The notes: generated by a model from the sequence alone, not told the origin. 64,000 nucleotides of DNA from Serinibacter arcticus (GCF_004786095.1 NZ_RHPJ01000001.1:1-64000); one strand, 5' to 3'; shown: positions 1 to 12,765, counted from the first letter of the stretch. Translations and numbers: made by a program.

Positions 1-112
1 CTCACCCGTTCGCCACTAATCAGGGATGCAAGCACCCCATCATCGTTCGACTTGCATGTGTAAAGCACGCCGCCAGCGTTCGTCCTGAGCCAGGATCAAA
101 CTCTCCGTCAAA
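1..112 (-). rRNA. rrs: 16S ribosomal RNA, 5' end only
   Basis: On the minus strand this contains the universal 16S start region (the reverse complement of AGAGTTTGATCCTGGCTCAG) followed by the conserved GACGAACGCTGGCGGCG block. The gene runs off the left edge, so only about the first 112 nt are present. The mature 5' end is inferred by analogy with E. coli, about 8 nt before AGAGTTTG. It is transcribed from the two promoters upstream (357-385 and 512-540). Confidence 0.97.
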
Positions 113-356
113 AACAAACCCCAACCCAAAGGCGGGAATCCATACAACGGGAATGACCCCAACAAAAACCCCACACCACCCACTGACGAGAAGATGCGAG
201 GCAAAACAATCAAAACCACGACCAACCAGACAAAAAGATCCGACCAGCCGAATGGCATCACATTCACAAACACACTGTTGAGTTCTCAAACAACACACAC
301 CACACCAGCAAACCAACCCCCACCAGGAGAGCCAGCCCCACCGGGGCAACTTCTCA
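113..356 (-). other. rRNA operon leader (pre-16S spacer)
   Basis: No coding region is credible here. The stretch is A/C-rich on the plus strand and lies between the promoter-proximal end and the 16S start. It holds a boxA-like element at 271-293 (minus strand TTGTTTGAGAACTC followed by AACAGTGTG) of the kind seen in actinobacterial rrn leaders, where NusB/S10-dependent antitermination acts. A small hairpin (GCCCC...GGGGC) lies near 333-346. The leader probably also holds half of the RNase III processing stem of pre-16S, but the other half is outside the window. Confidence 0.75.
271..293 (-). promoter_or_regulatory. boxA-like antitermination element of the rrn leader
   Basis: The minus strand reads TTGTTTGAGAACTC then AACAGTGTG. 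This resembles the boxA/nut motif common to rRNA leaders and matches the arrangement typical of actinobacterial rrn operons. Its role in rRNA antitermination is inferred from similarity. Confidence 0.6.
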
Positions 357-385
357 AACTTACCTGATCAATTCCTCGCGGTCAA
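357..385 (-). promoter_or_regulatory. Proximal rrn promoter
   Basis: Minus strand TTGACC (380-385), exactly 17 nt, then TAAGTT (357-362). It lies about 245 nt upstream of the 16S start and points toward it. The match to a primary-sigma promoter is good in the -35 and moderate in the -10. It shares its -10 hexamer and spacing with the second promoter at 512-540. Confidence 0.7.
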
Positions 386-511
386 ATCGGCCGCTTCTCG
401 TGATCTGGGGCTTGTCGAGTCTCCGCCCGGGTCTGACCCGTTCGTACCGACTCTGTGTTGGCCTTCCGCGTCCCGGCCCTGAGGCTTTTCTGCTCTGCGC
501 AACGAGGTGAA

Positions 512-540
512 AACTTACGCACGTTCCGCGCCGGTGGCAA
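512..540 (-). promoter_or_regulatory. Distal rrn promoter
   Basis: Minus strand TTGCCA (535-540), 17-nt spacer, TAAGTT (512-517). It has the same -10 and spacing as the proximal promoter and lies 155 bp further upstream. Tandem promoters are usual for actinobacterial rrn operons. The sequence between the two promoters and from 541 to 630 shows no gene. Confidence 0.6.
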
Positions 541-630
541 CTCGGCGCGCAGCCCGGGCGTGTCGCTGACGTGGGCCGCGCCACGCGCACCGGCCTGACC
601 AGCGCGAACGTCGGTCGAACCCGCCGGAAC

Positions 631-663
631 GGGCCGGGGAACACCTCCGGGGGCGTCCCCCGG
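631..663 (-). terminator. GC-rich hairpin downstream of tyrS
   Basis: CCGGGGG (647-653), loop CGT, CCCCCGG (657-663) is a perfect 7-bp stem starting 6 nt after the tyrS stop codon. The upstream GGGCCGGGG (631-639) can form a competing longer stem with the CCCCGGCC block. There is no U-tract, as is common for actinobacterial terminators. It separates tyrS transcription from the rrn promoters. Confidence 0.55.
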
Positions 664-669
664 CCCCGA

Positions 670-1938
670 TCAGGAGCCGGCGACCGTACCGACGGCGAGG
701 TTGCGACGACCGCGTCGGAGCAGCACGTGACGCCCACCCAGCAGGTCGTCGGTGCCGATCGCGCGCTCGCCGTCGTCCTGCTTGACGTTGTTCAGGTACG
801 CCCCGCCCTCGCTCACGGCTCGCCGTGCCTCGTTCCGTCCCTTCACCAGGCCGGCACCGACGAGCGCCTCCACCAGCGTGGTCTCCCCCGGCACCAGCGT
901 GACCGACGGCAGCTCGGCCACGGCGGCGTCCAGCGTCGCCGGGTCCAGGTCCTGCAGCTCACCGCGCCCGAAGAGGGCCGCGCTCGCAGCCTCGACGGCG
1001 GCGGTGGCCGCGGCCCCGTGCACGAGCGTCGTCACGTCCGCGGCCAAGGTCCGCTGAGCCGCGCGCGCCTGCGGCCGCTCGGCCGTCTCCGTCTCGATCG
1101 CCTCGATCTCCTCGCGGCTGCGGAACGTGAACGTCCGCAGCCAGCGCACGGCGTCGGCGTCGGACGCGTTCACCCAGTACTGGTAGAAGGCGTACGGGCT
1201 CATCATGTCGGGCGCCAGCCAGACGGCACCGCCCTCGGTCTTGCCGAACTTCGTGCCGTCGGCCTTGGTGATCAGCGGCGTCGTCCAGGCGTGCACGCCC
1301 CGAGCCTCGCTCTTGCGGATCAGCTCGACGCCCGACAGCAGGTTGCCCCACTGGTCGCTGCCACCGGTCTGGAGGGTCACCCCGTACCTGCGGTTCAGCT
1401 CGAGGTAGTCGTTGCCCTGGAGCAGCTGGTAGCTGAACTCCGTGAAGGAGATGCCCTCCTCGGACGCGAGCCGGCGCGCGACCGTGTCCTTGGCCAGCAT
1501 CGTGCCCATCCGGAAGTGCTTGCCGATGTCGCGCAGGAGGTCGATGGCCGTGAGCCCGCCGGTCCAGTCGAGGTTGTTCACCATGCGCGCGGCGTTCGGC
1601 GACTCGAAGTCGAGGAACGGTTCGATCTGCGCGCGCAGCCGGTCGGCCCAGTCGGCGACGACGTCGCTCGTGTTGAGCACGCGCTCGCCCGACTGCCTCG
1701 GGTCCCCGATGAGGCCCGTGGCTCCCCCGACCAGCGCGATCGGTCGGTGCCCCGCCAGCTGCAGGTGGCGCAGCAGGATCAGCTGCACGAGGTGGCCGTG
1801 GTGGAGGCTCGGGGCGGTGGGGTCGAACCCCGCGTAGTAGGTGATCGGGCCGTCCGCCAGCGCCGCGCGGAGCGCGTCCTCGTCGGTGGTCTGGGAGACG
1901 AGCCCGCGCCAGCGGAGCTCGTCGATCAGGTCGGTCAC
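670..1938 (-). CDS. tyrS: Tyrosine--tRNA ligase
   Basis: A class I aminoacyl-tRNA synthetase that charges tRNA-Tyr in the cytoplasm. At 422 aa it has the normal length for bacterial TyrS. The HIGH-type motif is HHGH near residues 46-49 after YYAGFDPTAPSL, and the KMSKS-type loop is KFGKT (in GTKFGKTEGGAVW). The C-terminal S4 RNA-binding domain is visible (LVGAGLVKGRNEARRAVSEG). The GTG start at 1936-1938 is chosen because the family begins right there (VTDLIDELRWRGL); the open frame upstream does not resemble the family. It lies 74 bp after the DNA glycosylase gene and is the last gene before the rRNA operon. Confidence 0.97.
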   Translation of the reverse strand: MTDLIDELRWRGLVSQTTDEDALRAALADGPITYYAGFDPTAPSLHHGHLVQLILLRHLQLAGHRPIALVGGATGLIGDPRQSGERVLNTSDVVADWADRLRAQIEPFLDFESPNAARMVNNLDWTGGLTAIDLLRDIGKHFRMGTMLAKDTVARRLASEEGISFTEFSYQLLQGNDYLELNRRYGVTLQTGGSDQWGNLLSGVELIRKSEARGVHAWTTPLITKADGTKFGKTEGGAVWLAPDMMSPYAFYQYWVNASDADAVRWLRTFTFRSREEIEAIETETAERPQARAAQRTLAADVTTLVHGAAATAAVEAASAALFGRGELQDLDPATLDAAVAELPSVTLVPGETTLVEALVGAGLVKGRNEARRAVSEGGAYLNNVKQDDGERAIGTDDLLGGRHVLLRRGRRNLAVGTVAGS

Positions 1939-2012
1939 GGGATGTCCTCGGTTTCGTCGTCGGCCCGAGGCGGTGCCCCGGGCCGGGAGCGGGGTTGGAT
2001 CGTTGGGTGGTG

Positions 2013-2691
2013 TCAGGCGGTCCGGTAGCGGGAGACCGTCGGGTCCCCGGTGAGCCAGTACCGCCACGGATAGGTGGCCAGGCCGCCGTCGCCCGAGACG
2101 CCGGTGCGGGGACCGCTCGAGAAGGGGCCGGACCGGATGTCGCGGACCCGCAGGGACACGACGGAGTCGGGCATCCGGTGACCGTCGGCCGCGTCGACGC
2201 TCGTCCCGTCGTGCTGCCCGTCGATCCCCAGCGCGGTCGCCAGGCGTGCCGGGCCGCTCGCCAGGTCCCTGTCGCTCTTGGACGTGGTGCGACGGGACCG
2301 GGCGAGCTCGACGCCGTCGACGACCTGACCCGCGCGCAGCAGGACCGCCGAGGCGACGCCGTCGGGCCCGGTCACGAGGTTGCCGCACCAGTGCATGCCG
2401 TAGGTGAAGTAGACGTAGAGGCGGCCCGCCGGGCCGAACATCGTGGCGTTGCGTGCCGTCCGGCCGCGGTAGGCGTGCGAACCCGGATCCTCCGACCCGC
2501 CGTAGGCCTCGACCTCGGTGATCCGGATCGTGACCGTCCCCTTCGGCGAGCCGACGGAGAGGTGGGCGCCGAGCAGGTCGCGCGCCACGTCCTGCGGGCT
2601 GCGGGCGTACCAGGCTCGTCCGGGGACGTGGAACGCGTGGGGGAAGTCACGAGCGTCGACGGCTGCGGCACCGGCCGCGGTCACCTCGCCC

Positions 2692-2699
<8 letters not shown>
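2013..2699 (-). CDS. DNA-3-methyladenine glycosylase (AAG/MPG family)
   Basis: A base excision repair enzyme that removes alkylated purines from DNA. The 228-aa product has the family core: TEVEAYGG with the probable catalytic Glu at residue 64 and Tyr66, then DPGSHAYRGRTARNATMFGPAG and LYVYFTYGMHWCGN, which match the active-site and DNA-intercalation region of human AAG (Glu125/Tyr127/His136 equivalents). The start is ATG at 2697-2699, which overlaps the end of the kinase-like gene by 8 bp, so the two are probably co-translated. It belongs to the monomeric MPG fold, not the AlkA/Tag fold. Confidence 0.93.
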
Positions 2700-5378
<2,679 letters not shown>

Positions 5379-5382
<4 letters not shown>

Positions 5383-6383
5383 CGCGTCCCCGCGAGGAAC
5401 GTCAGGACCGCCTTCTGCGCGTGCAGGCGGTTCTCGGCCTCGTCCCACACCACGGCCCTGGGCCCGTCGAGGACCTCGGCGGTGATCTCCTTGCCCCGGT
5501 ACGCGGGCAGGCAGTGCAGCACGACGGCGCCCGGGTCGGCGAGGTCGAGGAGCGCCTGGTCGAGCTGGTAGGGCAGGAAGACGGCCTCGCGCTGCGCCAC
5601 CTCGGCCTCCTGTCCCATCGAGACCCAGGTGTCGGTCGCGACGGCGTCGGCCCCCACGACCGCGTGCCGCGGATCGGTGTGGATGCCGATCGCGGCCCCG
5701 GTCTCCGAGGCGATCCGCTCGGCGCGCGCGAGGACGTCGGGCCGCGGGCGGTAGTCCTCGGGGCAGCCGATGTGCACGTCCATCCCCGCCAGCGCACCCG
5801 CCAGCAGGTAGGAGTGCGCCATGTTGTTGGACCCGTCGCCGACGTAGGCGAACACGCGACCTGCCAGCGCCGGTCCGGAGGCCGCCAGGCCGCCGGTGTG
5901 CTCGGCGACGGTGAGGAGGTCGGCGAGCGCCTGGCACGGGTGGTAGTCGTCCGTCAGCGCGTTGACGACCGGTACGCCGGAGTCCTGGGCCATCTTCTGC
6001 AGGTCGCTCTGGTGGAACGTGCGCCACACGATCGCGGCCACCTGCCGCCCCAGGACCTTGGCGACGTCGGAGACCGACTCCCGCCGGCCGATCTGCGCGA
6101 GCGCACCGTCGACCATCAGCGGGTAGCCGCCGAGCTCGGCGACCGCCGTCGTGAACGACACCTGCGTGCGCAGCGTGGGCTTGTCGAAGATGATCGCGAC
6201 CGACCGCGGCCCGGCGTACGGCGTGCGCGCGTGCCGCTCGGCCTTGAGGACGCCGGCGAGCTCGAGCACGTCGCGCTGCTCGGCGCTGGTGAGGTCGTCG
6301 TCGGCGAGGAAGGACCGAGGCTGACGGGGCTGCCCGGCCGGTGTCGCCCACTCCGGTGGTGTCGTGTCGTCGAACGTGGTCAT
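5379..6383 (-). CDS. argF: Ornithine carbamoyltransferase
   Basis: Transfers the carbamoyl group from carbamoyl phosphate to ornithine to give citrulline. The 334-aa length is normal. Motifs are [10 protein letters not shown] (the carbamoyl-phosphate STRT-type loop, in the variant common in actinobacteria), HPCQALADL, the SMGQE ornithine-binding loop, and [10 protein letters not shown] with the active-site Cys. The start ATG at 6381-6383 overlaps the argD stop (ATGA). It is part of the coupled argC-J-B-D-F-R chain. Confidence 0.97.
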
Positions 6384-7636
6384 GAGGTCTCCTGACGGGC
6401 CGCGGCGCGGGCGCCGGCGTCGATGGCGGCGGGCAGCGCCGCCGTGAACGAGGCGGCCTGCTCGGCCGTCAGGACGAGCGGCGGCGCGAGCCGCAGCGAC
6501 GTCGGCGTCGGCGCGTTGACGATGAACCCGGCCGCGAGGGCCGCCGTCTGGACGTGCGCCGCGATCGGTGCGTCCAGCTCGACGGCGATGAGCAGCCCGT
6601 GCCCGCGCACGGCCGCCACGCGGGGGTCGGCGGCCGACAGCGCGGCGCGCCACGAGCGACCCAGCTGGCGCACGTGCGCCAGCAGCCCGTCGCGCTCGAT
6701 GACGTGGATCGTGGCGAGCGCGGCGGCGGCGGCGACGGGGTTGCCGCCGAACGTCGTGCCGTGGTTGCCCGGTCCGAACAGCGTGCCGGGACCCTCGCCG
6801 TAGGCGATGACCGCGCCGACGGGGATGCCGCCGCCGAGGCCCTTGGCGAGCGTGACGACGTCGGGGACGATCCCGCCACCGATCTCCTGGGCGTGGTGGG
6901 AGAGCCACTCCCCGCAGCGTCCGACGCCGGTCTGCACCTCGTCGAGCACGAGCAGCGCGTCGTGCCGCGTGGCGAGCTCGCGGGCCGCGGCCAGGTAGCC
7001 GGGCGCGGGCGAGCGGACGCCCGCCTCACCCTGCACGGGCTCGACGACCAGGCCCGCGACGCCGCCGGCCTCGAACGCGGCCTCGAGCGCGGCGACGTCG
7101 TCGAACGGCACGTGCTCCACCCCGCCGGGCAGCGGTTCGAACGGCTCGCGGTAGGCGGCCTTGTGCGTGAGGGCGAGCGCGCCCATGGTCCGGCCGTGGA
7201 ACGCGCCCTCGAGCGCGAGCACGCGGGACGTGCCGCGCGCCCGGCCGTGCACGCGGATCATCTTGAGGGCGGCCTCGTTGGCCTCGGTCCCGGAGTTGGT
7301 GAAGAACACCCGCGAACCGGCCGGGGCCTGCGCCAGCTCGAGCAGCCGCTCGGCCAGCGTGATCTGCGTCGGCGTCGCGAAGAAGTTCGAGACGTGACCC
7401 AGCGTGCCGAGCTGCGCAGCGACCGCGCTGACCAGCGTTGGGTGCGCCTGGCCCAGCGCGTTGACGGCGATGCCGCCGAGCAGGTCGAGGTAGCGCGCGC
7501 CGTCGGCGTCCCAGACGTACGCGCCCTCACCGCGCACGAGGACGCGCTGCGGCGGGCCGAACGTGTTCATCAGGGCCCCGGCGTAGCGCTGGGACAGCTC
7601 GCTGCCGGACCCCTGGGTCGTGGCGATCTCGCTCAT
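6380..7636 (-). CDS. argD: Acetylornithine aminotransferase
   Basis: A PLP-dependent class III aminotransferase of 418 aa that converts N-acetylglutamate 5-semialdehyde to N-acetylornithine. The PLP lysine is in [17 protein letters not shown], preceded by [14 protein letters not shown], and the [15 protein letters not shown] block binds the cofactor phosphate. The ATG start overlaps the argB stop by 4 bp and its own stop overlaps argF. Members of this family can also act on succinyldiaminopimelate, but the operon context favours arginine. Confidence 0.96.
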   Translation of the reverse strand: MSEIATTQGSGSELSQRYAGALMNTFGPPQRVLVRGEGAYVWDADGARYLDLLGGIAVNALGQAHPTLVSAVAAQLGTLGHVSNFFATPTQITLAERLLELAQAPAGSRVFFTNSGTEANEAALKMIRVHGRARGTSRVLALEGAFHGRTMGALALTHKAAYREPFEPLPGGVEHVPFDDVAALEAAFEAGGVAGLVVEPVQGEAGVRSPAPGYLAAARELATRHDALLVLDEVQTGVGRCGEWLSHHAQEIGGGIVPDVVTLAKGLGGGIPVGAVIAYGEGPGTLFGPGNHGTTFGGNPVAAAAALATIHVIERDGLLAHVRQLGRSWRAALSAADPRVAAVRGHGLLIAVELDAPIAAHVQTAALAAGFIVNAPTPTSLRLAPPLVLTAEQAASFTAALPAAIDAGARAAARQETS

Positions 7637-8640
7637 GCCTGCTCACTCTCCGTCTCGGCCTTCTCGAACTCGGGGGCCCGGTCCCCCGGGAGCACCATCG
7701 TGCCCACGCCGTCGGTGGTGAAGATCTCCAGCAGCAGCGCGTGCGGCGCCCTGCCGTCGATCACGTGGGCCTGGGGCACACCGCCGTCGACGGCGCGCAG
7801 GCACGCCTCCATCTTCGGCACCATGCCGCTGGACAGGCCCGGCAGCAGCTCCGCCAGCGGCTGCGAACCGATGCGGCGCACGAGCGACGAGCGGTCGGGC
7901 CACGCGGCGTAGAGGCCCTCGACGTCGGTGAGGACCACGAGCTTGGTCGCGCCGAGCGCGACCGCCAGGGCCGAGGCCGCCGTGTCGGCGTTGACGTTGA
8001 GGATCTGGGTGGGGTCGTCCTCGTCGACCGCGATGGTCGAGACGACGGGGATGCGACCGGCGGCCAGCACGTCGGCGACGGCGGCCGGGTCCACCAGGCT
8101 GACGTCGCCGACCTGGCCGACGTCGACCTCCTCGCCGTCGACGACAGCCGTGCGGCGCTTGCCGCGGAACAGCCCGGCGTCCTCGCCCGACAGCCCGATC
8201 GCGAGCGGACCGCGCGCGTTGAGCATCGTGACGAGACGACGCTGCACCTGACCCGTGAGGACCATCCGGACGACGTCCATGGCCTCGGGCGTGGTCACGC
8301 GCAACCCGCCGCGGAACTCGCTGGCGATGTTCAGCCGGCCGAGCATCTCGCTGATCTGCGGTCCGCCGCCGTGCACGATGACGGGGCGGAGCCCGGCGCG
8401 GCGCAGGAACGTGATGTCGTCGGCGAACGCCTGCTCGAGCTCGGCGTCGACCATGGCGTTGCCGCCGAACTTGATCACGACGATCGCGTTCTCGAAGCGC
8501 TCGAGCCAGGGCAGCGCCTGGATGAGCACCTCCGCCTTTTGGTAGGCGTACAGGTCACGCTCGGTGTCGAAGTAGAAGTCCTCGGGGACCTCGGTCACGC
8601 CGCTGCCCTCGGTGCCGGTGGGGTTCTCGTCGTCGCTCAT
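7633..8640 (-). CDS. argB: Acetylglutamate kinase
   Basis: Phosphorylates N-acetylglutamate, the second step of the acetylated arginine pathway and usually the target of arginine feedback inhibition. Amino acid kinase family motifs are [11 protein letters not shown] and [30 protein letters not shown] lies in the ATP-binding half. At 335 aa it has about 30 extra acidic residues at the N-terminus compared with the core fold ([14 protein letters not shown]...). The ATG overlaps the argJ stop (ATGA). Confidence 0.96.
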   Translation of the reverse strand: MSDDENPTGTEGSGVTEVPEDFYFDTERDLYAYQKAEVLIQALPWLERFENAIVVIKFGGNAMVDAELEQAFADDITFLRRAGLRPVIVHGGGPQISEMLGRLNIASEFRGGLRVTTPEAMDVVRMVLTGQVQRRLVTMLNARGPLAIGLSGEDAGLFRGKRRTAVVDGEEVDVGQVGDVSLVDPAAVADVLAAGRIPVVSTIAVDEDDPTQILNVNADTAASALAVALGATKLVVLTDVEGLYAAWPDRSSLVRRIGSQPLAELLPGLSSGMVPKMEACLRAVDGGVPQAHVIDGRAPHALLLEIFTTDGVGTMVLPGDRAPEFEKAETESEQA

Positions 8641-9800
8641 GAGGAGTAGGCGCTGTTCTCGTGGACGTAGTCGTGCGTGAGGTCGTTGGTCCAGACGGTG
8701 GCGCTCGCCTCACCGGCGTGCAGCTCCACGAGGACCTGCACCTCGCGGTCGGCGGCCAGGTCCACGAGCGTGCGGTCCTCCCCCACTCCCCCGGCGCGGC
8801 ACACCTGCACGCCGTTGATCGACACGTCGAGCGTGAGCGGGTCGTACGGGGCGACGTCCTCCGGCACCGTCCCGACGGCGGCCAGCACGCGGCCCCAGTT
8901 CGGGTCGTTGCCGAACACCGCGGCCTTGAAGAGGTTCGAGCGCGTCACGGCGCGGGCGACGGCGACGGCGGCCGTCTCGCTGGTCGCGCCCGAGACGGTG
9001 ACCGCGATGTCGTGGCTGGCGCCCTCGGCGTCGGCCACGAGCTGGCGGGCGAGGTCCGCCGACACCTGCGTCAGGGCTGCCTCGAGCTGTCCCGGCGCCG
9101 GCTCGACGCCGCTGGCACCGGACGCGAGCAGCAGCACCGTGTCGTTGGTGGACATGCAGCCGTCGGAGTCGACGCGGTCGAACGTCGTCCCGGTGGCCTC
9201 GCGCAGCGCGGCGTCGGCGCGAGCGGCGTCGATGACCGCGTCCGTCGTGATCACCACGAGCATCGTGGCGAGGCCGGGGGCGAGCATGCCCGCGCCCTTG
9301 GCCATCCCGCCGACGGACCAGCCGTCGCCCTGGACGTGGCTCGTCTTGCTGACGGTGTCGGTCGTCATGATGGCGGTGGCGGCGTCCGCCCCGCCGTCGC
9401 TCGTCAGGCGTGCGGCGGCGTCGTGCACCCCCGCCAGCAGCGTGTCCATCGGCAGCCGCTCGCCGATCAGACCGGTCGAGCAGACGAGCACGTCGCCGGC
9501 GTCGACGCGGAGCGCGGCACCGGTGTACTCGGCGGTGCGGTGGGTGTCGGCGAAGCCCTCGGGTCCGGTGCACGCGTTGGCACCGCCGGAGTTCAGCACG
9601 ACGGCGCGCGCCACGCCGTCGCCGACCGCGGTGCGCGACCAGACGACGGGGGCGGCGACGACGCGGTTGCTCGTGAACACGCCCGCGGCGACGGCGAGCG
9701 GGCCGTCGTTGACGACGAGCGCGAGGTCGGGGCGGCCGGAGGTCTTGAGGCCGGCGGTGACGCCGGCGGCCCGGAAACCGGCGGGGGTGGTGACGCTCAC
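8637..9800 (-). CDS. argJ: Glutamate N-acetyltransferase / ornithine acetyltransferase
   Basis: It recycles the acetyl group from acetylornithine to glutamate, closing the cyclic arginine pathway; bifunctional members can also use acetyl-CoA. The 387-aa precursor self-cleaves before the nucleophilic Thr, visible in [23 protein letters not shown] and NDPNWGRV are also family blocks. The GTG start (9798-9800) before [12 protein letters not shown] overlaps the argC stop (GTGA). Whether it is mono- or bifunctional cannot be read from the sequence. Confidence 0.96.
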   Translation of the reverse strand: MSVTTPAGFRAAGVTAGLKTSGRPDLALVVNDGPLAVAAGVFTSNRVVAAPVVWSRTAVGDGVARAVVLNSGGANACTGPEGFADTHRTAEYTGAALRVDAGDVLVCSTGLIGERLPMDTLLAGVHDAAARLTSDGGADAATAIMTTDTVSKTSHVQGDGWSVGGMAKGAGMLAPGLATMLVVITTDAVIDAARADAALREATGTTFDRVDSDGCMSTNDTVLLLASGASGVEPAPGQLEAALTQVSADLARQLVADAEGASHDIAVTVSGATSETAAVAVARAVTRSNLFKAAVFGNDPNWGRVLAAVGTVPEDVAPYDPLTLDVSINGVQVCRAGGVGEDRTLVDLAADREVQVLVELHAGEASATVWTNDLTHDYVHENSAYSS

Positions 9801-10867
9801 GGCGAGACTCCTGTCAGCGGGAGGCCGGCCGTCTCCGGCAGACCGAGCGCGAGGTTGAGGGACTGCAGGGCGGCACCGGCGGTGCCCTTGACGAGGTTGT
9901 CGAGCGCGCTCGTGACCACGACGCGCCCGGCTCGGGCATCGAGCGCGAGCTGCACCAGGGCGGTGTTCGCACCGGTCGTGGCGCCCGATGTTGGCCACCG
10001 GCCGGCGGGCAGCGTGTGCACGAACGGTTCGGCGTCGTACACGTCCCAGGCGGCGCGCAGGTCGGCCTCGGTGACGCCCTCGCGTACCCGGGCGGTGGTG
10101 GTCGCCAGGATGCCGCGCGAGGTCGGCACGAGCACGGGCGTGAAGGACAGCCGCGCGCCCGCCGCGCCGGTGACCGCGAAGTTCTGCAGGATCTCGGGCA
10201 CGTGGCGGTGGGTGCCGCCGACGCCGTAGGGCACGAGCGAGCCCAGCGCCTCGGACGCGAGCAGGTTGGCCTTCGGGGCCTTGCCCGCGCCTGAGTAGCC
10301 GACGGCGAGGACGGCCACGACGTCGTCGACCTCGATCAGGCCGGCGGCGATGCCGGGCTGCAGGCCGAGCGTGACGGCGGTGACGTTGCAGCCGGGGACG
10401 GCGATGCGGCGGGTCGCGGCGAGCTCGGCGCGCTGGCGCTGCGCCGTCGTCTCCCCCGCGTGCAGCAGCTCGGGCATGCCGTACGTCCAGGTGCCGGCGT
10501 GCTCGCTGCCGTAGTAGTCGCGCCACGCCTGCGGGTCCGCGAGACGGTGGTCGGCGCCGACGTCGACGACGATGCAGCCGGGGTCGGTCGCCTCGAGCTC
10601 GGCCGCGACGGCCCCGGAGGCGCCGTGCGGGAGGGCGAGCACGACGACGTCGTGCCCCGCCAGCTCGGCGGCCGTCGTCGGGGCGAAGGTGCGGTCCGCG
10701 ATCGCCGGGTGCGCCGCGAGGTGGGGCTGGTGGGCCGCGACGGGTTCGCCGGCGTTGGAGTGCGCGGTCAGCGCGCCGAGCTCGAGATCGGGGTGACCGA
10801 GCACGAGGCGGGCGACCTCGCCCCCGGCGTAGCCGCTGGCTCCGGCGATCGCTACAGATACAGGCAT
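9797..10867 (-). CDS. argC: N-acetyl-gamma-glutamyl-phosphate reductase
   Basis: An NADPH-dependent reductase for the third step of arginine synthesis. The 356-aa product has the Rossmann motif GASGYAGGE near the N-terminus and the active-site Cys in [10 protein letters not shown]. Two ATGs are possible, at 10871-10873 and 10865-10867. The second is preferred because a -10 hexamer TATAGT lies exactly 7 nt upstream, giving a leaderless mRNA; the first would sit 1 nt from the hexamer. It is the first gene of the arg operon and is divergent from qor. Confidence 0.95.
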   Translation of the reverse strand: MPVSVAIAGASGYAGGEVARLVLGHPDLELGALTAHSNAGEPVAAHQPHLAAHPAIADRTFAPTTAAELAGHDVVVLALPHGASGAVAAELEATDPGCIVVDVGADHRLADPQAWRDYYGSEHAGTWTYGMPELLHAGETTAQRQRAELAATRRIAVPGCNVTAVTLGLQPGIAAGLIEVDDVVAVLAVGYSGAGKAPKANLLASEALGSLVPYGVGGTHRHVPEILQNFAVTGAAGARLSFTPVLVPTSRGILATTTARVREGVTEADLRAAWDVYDAEPFVHTLPAGRWPTSGATTGANTALVQLALDARAGRVVVTSALDNLVKGTAGAALQSLNLALGLPETAGLPLTGVSP

Positions 10868-10868
10868 G

Positions 10869-10882
10869 CGCATAACTATACA
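10869..10882 (-). promoter_or_regulatory. Candidate ARG box and overlapping argC promoter
   Basis: Minus strand TGTATAGTTATGCG fits the TGNAT-N4-ATNC(A/G) layout of ArgR-binding half sites and is a conspicuously AT-rich island in very GC-rich DNA. It contains the argC -10 hexamer TATAGT (10875-10880). A bound repressor would block transcription directly. The assignment rests on motif similarity and on the position upstream of an operon that encodes ArgR. Confidence 0.6.
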
Positions 10883-10939
10883 CAGCGTCTCGTTCGGCGG
10901 ACAGCGACCCGCGCACCCACTCTCCCACGACTGCGGGCG

Positions 10940-10945
10940 TAGGTT
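10940..10945 (+). promoter_or_regulatory. -10 hexamer of a leaderless qor promoter
   Basis: TAGGTT lies 7 nt before the qor ATG at 10953. No good -35 is visible. The spacing is the same as at several other genes in this window. Confidence 0.45.
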
Positions 10946-10952
10946 CTCGGTC

Positions 10953-11936
10953 ATGCGCGCGATCCAGGCCCGTCAGGCGGGCGGCCCCGACGTCCTCGAG
11001 CTCGTCGACCTCCCCGATCCGGAGCCCGGTGCCGGTGAGGTCGCGGTCGAGGTGGCCGCAGCCGGCGTCAACTTCATCGACACCTACCGGCGCAGCGGGA
11101 TCTACCCGGTGCCGTTCCCCCACGTGGTCGGGTCCGAGGGCGCGGGGCGCGTGGTCGCGCTCGGCGCGGGCGTGACGTCCCTGGCCGTCGGGGACAGGGT
11201 GGCGTGGTCGGACGCGCCGGGGTCCTACGCCTCGCGCGCGGTCGTCGCGGCAGACCGGGCGCTGCCCGTGCCGGACGACGTCGACGACGTCACCGCGGCC
11301 GCGCTGCCGCTGCAGGGGCTAACGGCGCACTACCTCGCGACCTCCACCCACCCCGTCGCCCCGGGCGACGACGTCCTGGTGCACGCGGGCGCCGGCGGGG
11401 TCGGGCTGCTGCTCACGCAGCTCGCGGTCGCGCGCGGCGGGCGCGTCATCGCGACCGTCTCCACCGACGAGAAGGCGGCGCTCGCGCGCGAGGCGGGCGC
11501 CGACGTCGTCATCCGCTACGACCAGCTCGAGGACCTCACCGCCGAGCTGCCCGCGCTGGTGCGCGAGGCCACCGGTGGCCACGGCGTCGCCGCGGTGTAC
11601 GACGGCGTGGGGCGCGACACGTTCGACGCGTCCCTGGCGAGCCTGCGACGTCGCGGCGTGCTCGTGCTGTTCGGCGGCTCGAGCGGGCAGGTGCCGCCGT
11701 TCGACCTGCAGCGGCTCAACTCCGCCGGCTCGTTGTTCGTGACGCGGCCGACGCTGAAGGACTATGTCGCCACGCCGGAGGAGCTCAGCGAGCGGGCGGA
11801 CGAGCTGTTCGACGCGGTGCGCGACGGCTCGCTGACCGTGCGCATCGGCGCGACGCACCCGCTCGAGGAGGCCGCTGGTGCCCACGCGGCGCTCGAGTCG
11901 CGCGCCACCACCGGCAAGGTGGTCCTGACGCTCTGA
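10953..11936 (+). CDS. Zinc-independent quinone oxidoreductase (MDR superfamily)
   Basis: A 327-aa NADPH:quinone reductase-like protein. It has the MDR N-terminal GroES-like fold ([32 protein letters not shown]), the [15 protein letters not shown] nucleotide-binding loop and the GFSSG-equivalent [12 protein letters not shown] block of the Qor/zeta-crystallin group. No Zn-binding Cys set is seen. The start ATG is the first after a TAGGTT -10. It is transcribed away from argC and converges on the SDR gene with only 7 bp between stops. The physiological substrate is unknown. Confidence 0.88.
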   Translation: MRAIQARQAGGPDVLELVDLPDPEPGAGEVAVEVAAAGVNFIDTYRRSGIYPVPFPHVVGSEGAGRVVALGAGVTSLAVGDRVAWSDAPGSYASRAVVAADRALPVPDDVDDVTAAALPLQGLTAHYLATSTHPVAPGDDVLVHAGAGGVGLLLTQLAVARGGRVIATVSTDEKAALAREAGADVVIRYDQLEDLTAELPALVREATGGHGVAAVYDGVGRDTFDASLASLRRRGVLVLFGGSSGQVPPFDLQRLNSAGSLFVTRPTLKDYVATPEELSERADELFDAVRDGSLTVRIGATHPLEEAAGAHAALESRATTGKVVLTL

Positions 11937-11943
11937 GCGTTCG

Positions 11944-12765
11944 TCAGGTGCGCGGCGGCACCAGGGTCTCGGTCGCCAGCGGGTCGTCCTGCCCCCACGG
12001 CAGCACGCCGAACCGGCGCGCCAGACCCTGCGGTGCGCCGTGCGCGCGCAGGGTCTGCGGCGTGTCGTTGGTGACGCGGAGGTAGCGGCCCGACCAGTCG
12101 TCGAGCTCGCCGCGGGCGATCGCCGCGATGAGGTCGGTCGTGCGCTCGACGGGCGTGAAGTCGGTGCGGCCCGCGTGCAGCCGCATCGAGGTCGACATCG
12201 CGGTCTCGACCGTGCCGGGCGCGATCGCGAACGACCGGAGACCGAGGTCGAACCCGGCCTCGTGCACGTGCCCGACCAGGCGGATCTGCGCCGCCTTCGT
12301 CGCGGTGTAGGCGGACGTGACGTTCCAGTCGCGCGCGCCGGCCCCGGAGACGATGTCGACCACGCGGCCCCGCCCGGCCGCCACCATGAGCGCCAGCACC
12401 GCGCGCGAGACGTGGAAGGAGCCGAGCAGGTTCGCGGACACGACGCCGTGCCACTGCTCGACGTCGGCCTCCCAGATCGGGACCTCGGCGTCGATCCGGC
12501 CGGCGTTGTTGACCAGCAGGTCCGGCGTCCCGAGCTGGGCGGTGAGGTGCGCGACGGCGTCGCCCACCTGCGCGGCGTCGCCGACGTCGGCGGTGGCCCA
12601 CGCGGCCCGGCCGCCGGCCTCGGTGATCTCCCGGGTGACCGCGGTCAGCGCCTCGCCGTCGCGCGACAGCAGACCGACGGCCACGCCGTCGGCCGCCAGC
12701 GCGAGCGCGATCGACCGACCGATGCCCCGCGAGGCGCCCGTGACGAGGGCGACCGCGTCACCCAC
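11944..12765 (-). CDS. Short-chain dehydrogenase/reductase
   Basis: A classical SDR of 273 aa. It shows the cofactor motif TGASRGIGRSIA at the N-terminus, LVNNAGRID, a catalytic Ser in VDIVSGAGARDW, and YTATK with the catalytic Tyr and Lys. The SRD after strand 2 suggests an NADP preference, as inferred from the family. It starts 8 bp inside the end of pheT, so it is probably the third cistron of the pheST operon. The substrate cannot be inferred, and there is no functional link to pheST. Confidence 0.88.
   Translation of the reverse strand: MGDAVALVTGASRGIGRSIALALAADGVAVGLLSRDGEALTAVTREITEAGGRAAWATADVGDAAQVGDAVAHLTAQLGTPDLLVNNAGRIDAEVPIWEADVEQWHGVVSANLLGSFHVSRAVLALMVAAGRGRVVDIVSGAGARDWNVTSAYTATKAAQIRLVGHVHEAGFDLGLRSFAIAPGTVETAMSTSMRLHAGRTDFTPVERTTDLIAAIARGELDDWSGRYLRVTNDTPQTLRAHGAPQGLARRFGVLPWGQDDPLATETLVPPRT

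Noticed and set aside
571-2028. Long plus-strand open frame opposite tyrS
   Set aside because: It is a GC-codon-bias shadow: the minus frame matches TyrS throughout, and the plus translation is compositionally skewed without a recognisable domain.
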